50,310 bases of DNA from Fusobacteriaceae bacterium (GTDB lineage: Bacteria > Fusobacteriota > Fusobacteriia > Fusobacteriales > Fusobacteriaceae). Shown here in pieces: positions 43,983 to 50,310 of this stretch (the first letter of the stretch is position 1; each line of letters opens with the position of its first letter). Below the pieces are notes generated by a model. That model had not been told where the DNA came from. It ran no database searches and worked only from the letters and a program-made list of their open reading frames with translations. A program made the position numbers and the translations under genes. Location: positions 8,027 through 58,336 of the forward strand of contig JAGNZR010000005.1 of assembly GCA_017984315.1 (NCBI GenBank). The letters are read 5' to 3'.

Positions 43983-44561
43983 TTATATCTCTATAAGTAA
44001 AACTCCAAATAGAGTTTCTAATTTTTTCTCTATCTCATCTGGTATATTTACTCTATAAGTTACTCTCTCTCCATAGTTTTTTTCTACAACTTCTATATTA
44101 TCAAGTTTTAAAATTTGATCTACCTCTTGCACTTTATCATAATCAAAATCTAATAAAAACTCTTTAGTTTTCACATACTCCTCAGTATCAGCTTCCATTA
44201 TTGCAAGCTTAGCTGTTTTGGCATAATTTCTTACAAGTCCCCCTGCCCCTAATTTTATTCCTCCAAAATACCTCGTCACTACAATGACTAAATTACATAC
44301 ATCCATAAGATTTATAATCTCTCCTATGGGCTTTCCTGCAGTTCCTGAAGGCTCTCCATCATCATCTGACTTAAAATACTCCTGCCCTTCAGAGATTACT
44401 TTATAAGCACTGCAATTATGGGTTGCATCTGGATGTTTATGTTTTATCTCTTTTATAAATTTTTCAGCTTCCTCTTTATTTTGAATCGGCTTTATATACC
44501 CTATAAATTTAGATTTTTTTTCTTCAAACTCTATTTGGCTCTGTTTTTTTACTGTTTTCAT
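43983..44561 (-). CDS. yigZ: YigZ/IMPACT family protein (UPF0029)
   Basis: The 192-residue protein begins MKTVKKQSQIEFEEKKSKFIGYI (shown only in part as SQIEFEEKKSKFIGYI) and contains KHPDATHNCSAYKV, DDDGEPSGTAGKPI and VVTRYFGGIKLGAGGLVRNYA, the signature of the IMPACT family, with a small C-terminal alpha/beta domain. Its biochemical role in bacteria is not settled; RNA or ribosome binding is suspected. The ATG at 44561 matches the family start. An ATG six codons upstream (44579) is open but lacks a binding site, while AAGG lies eleven bases before the chosen one. Confidence 0.9.
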   Translation of the reverse strand: MKTVKKQSQIEFEEKKSKFIGYIKPIQNKEEAEKFIKEIKHKHPDATHNCSAYKVISEGQEYFKSDDDGEPSGTAGKPIGEIINLMDVCNLVIVVTRYFGGIKLGAGGLVRNYAKTAKLAIMEADTEEYVKTKEFLLDFDYDKVQEVDQILKLDNIEVVEKNYGERVTYRVNIPDEIEKKLETLFGVLLIEI

Positions 44562-44639
44562 ATTATTTTCAACCTTCATATTTTATTTATTTAACGTATT
44601 TAAGTTTATTCTTTTTTATATTAAAAATCAACAATATCT

Positions 44640-45812
44640 TTATGAAAAAAACTCCATCCCTTTTATTAAAATATTATAAACCAATGTTGATACAGGGGAG
44701 ATAGGAAGTATTAATCCAATAAAGGCTAAAAAAATGTAAATTACCCCTAAAGGAGTTAAAATAATACTTGATACCATTGAGATTAATGAAATTTTTCCAA
44801 ATATTAGATAAGAGAGTGGAAGCATCGCTAATTGAATATAAGAGGTAAATACCAAATAAGAGTTTAATCCACCTTTAAAATTCCTCATAATGGGCTGAAA
44901 TAAAATTATACAAAAAACTGCCCAATAACTCATAATAAAGGAGGGCTCTTTATATATTAATGGATTAATTAAAAGTGAAATTATAAATGCTATGGAAAAG
45001 GATTTTTTTATAGAGGGATTTTCATATATTATATTTCCTGAAAGATATATAAAAACCATAATATATGCTCTTTGAACGGAGGGGGTTATTCTTATAGAAA
45101 AGAAATATAGTGATATCAAAATTAATATTAATATGTTTTTCCATCTTTTGCTTATAGAAACCCCTTTAAATACCTTTTCTAAAATATATACTATTATCCC
45201 CATATGAAGTCCTGAAATAGCTAATAGATGCATAAGTCCTGTGTCTAAAAAAAGTTTCTTAGTCTCTTTAAAAAGATTTTCTTTCTCTCCTAATATTAAA
45301 GCTTTATATAAATTCTTTTCACCATAACTCTTACTCTGACTCCTGGATTCAACGAGTAATTTCATATTTTTTTCAAAAATATTAGGTTCTATCTCAGTAT
45401 TTTCAATTATATCTATATAATACTGCTTTCCAAAATTTTTATACCCTTCATTTATATTGTAAACTTCTCCTTTTATATTGTATTTTCCATCTTTTATCTT
45501 ACTAACAATAATATACTCTTTTAACCTGGTATATTTTCCATCAATTTCTAATATCTCACCTTTTCCTTCAAATATCCTAGTTACAACATCTATTTTTTTC
45601 CCTATAGTTATCTCTTTATCTGAAACTCCAGTATATACTCTAAGAAAAAAAATAATGGGAATTATATAAAAAAGAGTGTTCCTCTCTTTTAAAATAGCTC
45701 CCATTAAAATTAAAAAAAATATTCCTGTTAATATACCTAACATTCCAGGTAAAAATTCTAGTATTCCTATTGAAACTAATAGTTGGATAAAAATAAGATA
45801 TACAATCTCCAT
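44640..45812 (-). CDS. comEC: Short ComEC/Rec2 DNA-uptake channel protein
   Basis: A 390-residue polytopic membrane protein. N-terminal hydrophobic helices are followed by an OB-like extracytoplasmic region (about 60-150, DUF4131-like) and the Competence domain with LFLDTGLMHLLAISGLHMGI and RITPSVQRAYIMVFIYLSG, the diagnostic motifs. Typical ComEC proteins have 600-800 residues and end in a metallo-beta-lactamase-like domain, which is absent here; the frame closes soon after the last helices. No frameshifted remnant of that domain follows before yigZ. It follows the MFS gene by 2 bases. Whether it still supports DNA uptake is unknown. Confidence 0.85.
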   Translation of the reverse strand: MEIVYLIFIQLLVSIGILEFLPGMLGILTGIFFLILMGAILKERNTLFYIIPIIFFLRVYTGVSDKEITIGKKIDVVTRIFEGKGEILEIDGKYTRLKEYIIVSKIKDGKYNIKGEVYNINEGYKNFGKQYYIDIIENTEIEPNIFEKNMKLLVESRSQSKSYGEKNLYKALILGEKENLFKETKKLFLDTGLMHLLAISGLHMGIIVYILEKVFKGVSISKRWKNILILILISLYFFSIRITPSVQRAYIMVFIYLSGNIIYENPSIKKSFSIAFIISLLINPLIYKEPSFIMSYWAVFCIILFQPIMRNFKGGLNSYLVFTSYIQLAMLPLSYLIFGKISLISMVSSIILTPLGVIYIFLAFIGLILPISPVSTLVYNILIKGMEFFS

Positions 45813-45814
45813 TG

Positions 45815-47110
45815 TTACTCCTTATACTTCCAATAAAAAAATATCCCTAGTATAAAAGTCAATGTTGAAAAAATTGTTGTTAAGTAGATACCAAACTTTC
45901 CTACTGTACCACCATTTCCATATGATAAAAGTATCGGCAAAACCAGTATAGAAACAAGGAATGCCATTTTAAGAAAAAACCCTTGAATTCCAAAACAGAT
46001 CCCTTCTATATTCTCTCCACTCTCTGCACTTATTTTTCTGCTTATATCACTTAGCATTGCAGGTGGAAGTATAAATGCTGCACCAGATACAGGGATTCCT
46101 AAAAGGGTAAAAATAATAAATCCATATTTTGGATCTAGACATTTCCCCACAAAAAACATACTTATAGTCAAAACACACAGTATGCACAGGGACCCTAACA
46201 TAACTTTTCTATACCCTATTTTTTTACATAGATTTCCAACTGGATAAAAAAATAGTGCTGATACAAAGAATAATAGTGCTGAAGAGATTGTTATCTCTAG
46301 CTTTCCATACCCCATAATCTCTTCTATATAATAGTTCATAGAGGCTCTAATACTGTTAAACCCTATAAAAAACATTAAAAGTCCAAGAAGGTAATAGATA
46401 AAATTTTTATCATTCATCACTATTTTGAGTGCATCTTTAAATTTTATATCTATTTTTTTAGCATTGGAATACTTTTTTTCTTTAACTCCAAAAATTGTAA
46501 AACAGCTTCCTATAAATGATATTAAGCTAAGTATTATAACCATCCCTCTTATCCCGAGTAGCTCATCTCCTCCCCCTATAGTTTTTATCAAGGCACCTGG
46601 AATTATCATTGCTAGTGCTGTATAAATCAGCCTGAACAGTGATTGCCAAGTTGACAAAGAGAGCTGTTCCTCTTTTGTTATCCCAATCTCTGGAATTAAA
46701 GAGTTATAAGGTCCACCAACAATTGTATAAAATGTAAAAAACAGTGATCCAACTATTAATAGATATATAAAATTTTCAGTCTGTCCTGTCCCTGGGGGAT
46801 AGAAGAATGCAATAGTTGTTAAACTTAGTGGTAAACTTCCAACTGCTATAAAAGGGATCCTTCTTCCCCATTTGCTATCGTATTTATCAGAAAGATATCC
46901 TACTAATGGGTCTGTTATTACATCTACAAATCTTGAAAAAGATAGGGCTATTGAAATTAGTATAGGAGTCAGCATGGGTTTTAATCCTGAACTTTCTGGA
47001 GGTAGATAAAAATAGAGTAGCCACTGTACAAAAATTTGGTCTACTATGGCATAACTAACCCCCATCCCATAAAATAGTTTTGTTTTTAAATCAACTCTTA
47101 TTTTAACCAC
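45815..47110 (-). CDS. MFS transporter, glycoside-pentoside-hexuronide (GPH) type
   Basis: A 431-residue transporter with twelve predicted membrane helices. GMGVSYAIVDQIFVQWLLYFY, the RFVDVITDPLVGYLSDKYDSKWGRRIPFI segment and the C-terminal SAAFILPPAMLSDISRKI match the GPH cation symporter/MFS_2 group, in which the RxxDxxxDPxxGxxxDxxxxRxGRRxP pattern is diagnostic. Substrates of relatives include sugars, lysophospholipids and others, so the cargo is not assigned. It lies between tmcAL and comEC with short spacers, in a unit with no sugar-catabolic genes. Confidence 0.85.
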   Translation of the reverse strand: MVKIRVDLKTKLFYGMGVSYAIVDQIFVQWLLYFYLPPESSGLKPMLTPILISIALSFSRFVDVITDPLVGYLSDKYDSKWGRRIPFIAVGSLPLSLTTIAFFYPPGTGQTENFIYLLIVGSLFFTFYTIVGGPYNSLIPEIGITKEEQLSLSTWQSLFRLIYTALAMIIPGALIKTIGGGDELLGIRGMVIILSLISFIGSCFTIFGVKEKKYSNAKKIDIKFKDALKIVMNDKNFIYYLLGLLMFFIGFNSIRASMNYYIEEIMGYGKLEITISSALLFFVSALFFYPVGNLCKKIGYRKVMLGSLCILCVLTISMFFVGKCLDPKYGFIIFTLLGIPVSGAAFILPPAMLSDISRKISAESGENIEGICFGIQGFFLKMAFLVSILVLPILLSYGNGGTVGKFGIYLTTIFSTLTFILGIFFYWKYKE

Positions 47111-47119
47111 TCTACCTTT

Positions 47120-48340
47120 TTATTTTATCATTAGAGGAATTTTTCTATCTTCATAATTAGAGAGCATTTTGTAAATCAAAGAAGCTTTTTCATTAAACTC
47201 TAAAAACTTCCTCTCCTCTACAGTTAAATCTCTTCTTATATTAGAAAGAGATGTTATTATCTTTGGAGAGTCTTCCTCTCTGCTCTTTTTTATATGATTT
47301 AAGTATCTTCTTCCATTTTCATTAAAACCTAAAACTCTTATATATGGAGTTTTTTCTCTAAATTTTATTTCAGAAGTCAACTCTTTTGTAAGTCCTATTA
47401 AAATATGTATAAGAACTCTTTGAACTCTCCCTGCAGTATACCTTTTTGTCGATAAACTCTCTTTAAATTTTAAGTAAGAGTCATGCTTTTTAGCACATTC
47501 ATAAAGTCTTAAATCTAATCCCTCTTCTACATCTTGAATTTTTATTAATGAATCACAATTATTTATAATCTCATATCTGATTAAAGGATAAAAATCCTCT
47601 AACTTTACAATTTTTCCTAAATTTTCACTGTGAGGATTTTCAGTTAAATGCCCCAATAAATTCAATAAATGGTTGTAAGTCTCCTCTGGGACAACTTTTT
47701 TTATCTCATCTATATCTGTATCCTCTGAACTGAGCATCTGACGTATCCCTGTAGCTGAAGAAAATCCTTCTACCACCCCTTTATCATGATACCCTGCTCC
47801 AACTCTTTTTATGGGGATTAAATTAATTCCTACTTTTTTAGAAGATCTAATATATTCAATACCAAGTATGTCATTAGATTTTGAACTAGGCTCTACCCCT
47901 AATCTTTCTAGTGCTGTGCTAGATGCTTTAGGATATGCATTCCCTTTTTGCAGCTCTTCTTTTAAAATCTCTTCATACTCTTTGCACTGAGTTACCTCAA
48001 CTATTTTTTCTAATTTTTCTAAATTAGCTGTCTCAGATCCAAAAACTATATCTTTTACACCTAATTCAGCTAATATCTCTAAAGCCCCTTTAGCAAAAAG
48101 CTCTGCATTCTGTGTTGAATAAAATATTGGAAGTTCTGCAATGATATCTACACCATTCTTTAGTGCAATCTCCGCCCTTTCCCATCTGTTAAAAGCTGCA
48201 GGCTCACCTCTTTGAACATAATCACCACTCATAACACCAATCACTATATCTGCATTTGAGACTTTTCTAGCCATTTCTAGATGGTGCTTATGACCATTAT
48301 GAAAAGGGTTATATTCTACAACTATTCCAACACTTTTCAT
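47120..48340 (-). CDS. tmcAL: tRNA(Met) cytidine acetate ligase TmcAL (YlbM)
   Basis: TmcAL makes ac4C34 in elongator tRNA-Met using acetate and ATP. The N-terminal nucleotidyltransferase signature GIVVEYNPFHNGHKHHLEMA (HxGH type), GVMSGDYVQRGEPA, RWERAEIAL and the later SSATGIRQML identify the family. It has 406 residues. The ATG at 48340 has AGAGG seven bases upstream; an in-frame GTG two codons earlier is less well placed. It follows coaX by 12 bases and precedes the MFS transporter gene. Confidence 0.93.
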   Translation of the reverse strand: MKSVGIVVEYNPFHNGHKHHLEMARKVSNADIVIGVMSGDYVQRGEPAAFNRWERAEIALKNGVDIIAELPIFYSTQNAELFAKGALEILAELGVKDIVFGSETANLEKLEKIVEVTQCKEYEEILKEELQKGNAYPKASSTALERLGVEPSSKSNDILGIEYIRSSKKVGINLIPIKRVGAGYHDKGVVEGFSSATGIRQMLSSEDTDIDEIKKVVPEETYNHLLNLLGHLTENPHSENLGKIVKLEDFYPLIRYEIINNCDSLIKIQDVEEGLDLRLYECAKKHDSYLKFKESLSTKRYTAGRVQRVLIHILIGLTKELTSEIKFREKTPYIRVLGFNENGRRYLNHIKKSREEDSPKIITSLSNIRRDLTVEERKFLEFNEKASLIYKMLSNYEDRKIPLMIK

Positions 48341-48352
48341 TCTCACACCTCT

Positions 48353-49129
48353 TTATTTCAGTTTCTTATTTCTATTATAAAGTGTATAAAGCCCTTTTAT
48401 ACTAAGTTCAGGATCATAAAGATCAATCTCTTTTATCTCTGCAGAAAGTATCTTTCCAAGCCCACCTGTAGCTATTATATAAGGATTCTTTATCTCCTCT
48501 TTTATTTTTTTTATTATATGCTTTATCTGTCCTGCATATCCATAAAATATCCCTGCTTGAATCTGTTCTGTAGTATTTTTCCCTATTATACTTCCTGGAG
48601 TTGAAAATTTAACTTTAGGAAGTTTTGCAGTATTTCCAAATAGAGCGTTTATTGACATCTCTATTCCTGGTAAGATACCCCCTCCTAAATATTGATTATC
48701 TTTTATAACTTCATATGTTGTTGCAGTTCCAAAATCAAAGATTATTAAATCTCTATCTGGATACTCTAAAACCCCTTGAGTGATATCTATAATTCTATCT
48801 GCTCCAAAACCTGTAGAGTTAACATTAGGTGCAAATGTAAAAGGCAGATTCAAATCTAAATCAACTACAATAATATCCATATCAAAATATTTTTTCCCTA
48901 AAAATTTAAAAAGGTTTATAAGTCCTGGAACAACTGATGACACAATTATTCCCTCTATATCTGTCAGCTCTATTTTATTAAATTGTGATATATTTCTTAA
49001 ATATGAAAAATACTCATCCTCTGTCATCTTTTCGTTAGAAGCTACTCTAAAATTCAGTAAAACTTCCCCTTTTTTATTCAAAAGACCTGTAACTACATGA
49101 GTATTTCCCACATCTATCGCTAATATCAT
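48353..49129 (-). CDS. coaX: Type III pantothenate kinase
   Basis: CoaX phosphorylates pantothenate in the first step of coenzyme A synthesis. The ASKHA-fold motifs are visible as LAIDVGNTHVVTGLL at the N-terminus, the GADRIIDITQGV pantothenate-binding segment, the DFGTATTYEVI phosphate motif and GGGILPGIEMSINALF. It has 258 residues, the normal size. AGGAGG precedes the ATG. It is first in the coaX-tmcAL-MFS-comEC-yigZ-rnhA run. Confidence 0.95.
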   Translation of the reverse strand: MILAIDVGNTHVVTGLLNKKGEVLLNFRVASNEKMTEDEYFSYLRNISQFNKIELTDIEGIIVSSVVPGLINLFKFLGKKYFDMDIIVVDLDLNLPFTFAPNVNSTGFGADRIIDITQGVLEYPDRDLIIFDFGTATTYEVIKDNQYLGGGILPGIEMSINALFGNTAKLPKVKFSTPGSIIGKNTTEQIQAGIFYGYAGQIKHIIKKIKEEIKNPYIIATGGLGKILSAEIKEIDLYDPELSIKGLYTLYNRNKKLK

Positions 49130-49190
49130 ATATTCCTCCTAAATTTAACTCTTTTTTATTTAATAAATTTCTAGATTTTATTTATAAAGT

Positions 49191-49196
49191 ATTATA
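49191..49196 (-). promoter_or_regulatory. -10 element of coaX
   Basis: TATAAT on the minus strand (49196-49191), about 60 bases before the coaX ATG, in a very AT-rich spacer without a convincing -35. Confidence 0.45.
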
Positions 49197-49234
49197 ACTT
49201 ATTTATCTTTAAATAACTATAAATTATTTTCAAT

Positions 49235-49285
49235 AAAAAGAAAGAGACAAAAGCTTTATTTTAAATACTTTTTTTGTCTCTTTCT
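49235..49285 (-). terminator. Terminator after the 224-residue unknown gene
   Basis: A perfect 14-bp inverted repeat AGAAAGAGACAAAA (49239-49252) and TTTTGTCTCTTTCT (49272-49285). On the minus strand the hairpin is followed by TTTTATT. Confidence 0.85.
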
Positions 49286-49327
49286 GCATTCATTAATATT
49301 TTTTTACCTATCTCTAGCAACTTTTAA

Positions 49328-50002
49328 TTAAAGAAATTTAGCTGTTATATTTTCAATAGAACCTAATTTAAAATTTTTATCTTTTAGTTGGGCAAGATGA
49401 GGCTTTATAACATACATATTATAACTTATTTTTATTGTTGAACTATTCAAAACTTTATATTTTTCAATAATTTTTCCTTTTTTATTTCCAATTTTAATCT
49501 CTATTTTAGACATCATATCCAAAAATTTTATTATTCTATTTCTATCTAACTCTAATAAATCTTCCAAAGAGCTTTGAGTAAATATCAGCTCCCCTGTTTT
49601 ATCAAAAGAGGTATGAAGATACCAATATAATTTAAAAATAGGATAATCGTTATTTTTTTTATCAGCCTCTTTTATTTTTTTTAGAATAGTTGCTGAATAT
49701 ATATTAAGTTTTTTTAATATATTCTCTGTATCATCTACATCATCATTAAAATCTCTACTTATAGCTCTCTCTTTTTTTCTTACTTCCTTATGCAGTTCAT
49801 AAGTAAAAGTTTCTAAAATATCTCTTAATTCATCATAATACTCTAACTCTTCATTATTATCATTATGATCTATTTCTAATGTTTCCAAAAACTCTTCATA
49901 TATATCCATAAATTCATCGTCAAAATATACAAGTAATTTCCTTGCATCATTTAAAGTTAACTTTATATTAAAATTTAATTTTTTATTTTCATCTTTATCC
50001 AT
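49328..50002 (-). CDS. Protein of unknown function
   Basis: A 224-residue soluble protein that I do not recognise. The N-terminal 110 residues are strongly charged and helical (Asp/Glu and Lys rich, for example VYFDDEFMDIYEEFLE-like helices). The C-terminal half contains FTQSSLEDLLELDRNRIIKFLDMMSKIEIKIG, which has the rhythm of a winged helix followed by beta strands (NSSTIKISYNMYV), so DNA binding is possible but unproven. The ATG at 50002 is six bases after AGAGGTG; an in-frame GTG at 50011 overlaps that site and is rejected. The gene is flanked by terminators on both sides and appears monocistronic. Confidence 0.65.
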   Translation of the reverse strand: MDKDENKKLNFNIKLTLNDARKLLVYFDDEFMDIYEEFLETLEIDHNDNNEELEYYDELRDILETFTYELHKEVRKKERAISRDFNDDVDDTENILKKLNIYSATILKKIKEADKKNNDYPIFKLYWYLHTSFDKTGELIFTQSSLEDLLELDRNRIIKFLDMMSKIEIKIGNKKGKIIEKYKVLNSSTIKISYNMYVIKPHLAQLKDKNFKLGSIENITAKFL

Positions 50003-50075
50003 ATTAATCACCTCTTTACATATAAATATACCATTATATATATTTATTTCTTTTTAACTATTTAAAATTTATAAA

Positions 50076-50118
50076 AAAACCTCTAAATAATCGGTATTCC
50101 CTTTTATTTAGAGGTTCA
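50076..50118 (-). terminator. Terminator after the partial gene at the right edge
   Basis: A perfect 13-bp inverted repeat AACCTCTAAATAA (50078-50090) and TTATTTAGAGGTT (50104-50116). On the minus strand it is followed by a T-run. Confidence 0.85.
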
Positions 50119-50151
50119 AATTTAATGTATTATTAATTAATTTATATCCTA

Positions 50152-50310
50152 CTATTGTTTATTAAACATTTTATATGTATTTACAGATGATTCTATAAAT
50201 CTTTTTTGCTCATAGTAATTATTAGGGTATAATCTTTGTGCTTCTTGTTCGTAATGTTTCATCATTTTAGCAGGAACTACACCTTTGGCATCTTCTACTA
50301 CAGTTGTTAA
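50152..50310 (-). CDS. Unknown protein, C-terminal 52 residues only
   Basis: An open minus-strand frame enters from the right edge and ends at a TAG (50152-50154). It encodes 52 residues including VVEDAKGVVPAKMMKHYEQE and AQRLYPNNYYEQKRFIESSV, an Ala/Tyr-rich helical sequence with no recognised family. A well-formed terminator 36 bases downstream supports it as a real gene end. The start and most of the protein lie outside the window, so no function is assigned. Confidence 0.6.
   Translation of the reverse strand, partial: LTTVVEDAKGVVPAKMMKHYEQEAQRLYPNNYYEQKRFIESSVNTYKMFNKQ

Noticed and set aside
1..50310. tRNA, rRNA, CRISPR arrays, prophage or insertion sequences
   Set aside because: Looked for on both strands by eye; no cloverleaf, regularly spaced repeats, integrase, transposase or phage structural gene was seen.

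Overview
The window is a strongly AT-rich stretch of bacterial chromosome (about 30% G+C by eye) made almost entirely of housekeeping genes. It mixes low-GC Gram-positive hallmarks (RNase J, RNase Y, RbgA, TmcAL, type III pantothenate kinase, a Ser-46 HPr) with outer-membrane biogenesis genes (a LptD-like barrel protein and a heptose-1-phosphate adenylyltransferase). That mix and the gene order point to the Fusobacteriota (Fusobacterium/Cetobacterium/Ilyobacter relatives); the genus cannot be fixed from sequence alone. I see no tRNA or rRNA gene, CRISPR array, prophage or transposase.

Layout. At 1-293 lies the 3' end of a plus-strand uracil permease, ending at a bidirectional terminator. From 18226 down to 379 there are 19 tightly packed minus-strand genes that look like one long transcription unit: DUF445, ruvB, an Rrf2 regulator, rsmE, mtaB, a LytR_C protein, mreD, mrdA, RNase J, yhbY, a PAP2-like protein, dxs, an HD protein, tlyA, a C-terminal protease, rsmI, rbgA, nadE and a small membrane protein. 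Upstream, still on the minus strand, are glgX, then ptsI, ptsH, ispH and rpsA. A plus-strand block (25212-32389) carries obg, miaA, a lipoprotein, an RsbW-like kinase, a STAS antagonist, rny and recG. The right part is again minus strand: proC; thrS-yebC; rfaE2-tsaE-tsaB-thioredoxin-lptD; rpmE-upp; a coaX-tmcAL-MFS-comEC-yigZ-rnhA run; one unknown gene; and the 3' end of another unknown gene at the edge.

How the genes work together. Ribosome and tRNA maturation dominates: RsmI, RsmE, TlyA, RbgA, YhbY and Obg act on rRNA or subunits, while TsaB/TsaE (t6A), MtaB (ms2t6A), MiaA (i6A) and TmcAL (ac4C) modify tRNA. RNase J and RNase Y supply mRNA decay. MreD and PBP2 belong to cell elongation, Dxs and IspH to isoprenoid supply, and PtsI/HPr to sugar uptake.

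The most interesting finding is a complete threonine attenuator upstream of thrS. A good promoter is followed by a 19-residue leader peptide with six Thr codons in seven positions and its own ribosome binding site, a plausible protector and antiterminator pair, and a strong intrinsic terminator. This is enterobacterial-style ribosome-mediated attenuation at a locus where low-GC bacteria usually carry a T-box. Other points of interest are a GC-richer dyad element between recG and proC, a shared 29-bp promoter module in front of obg and of the 19-gene operon, an isolated partner-switching pair, a short ComEC without its metallo-hydrolase domain, and a LptD-like protein with only one cysteine.
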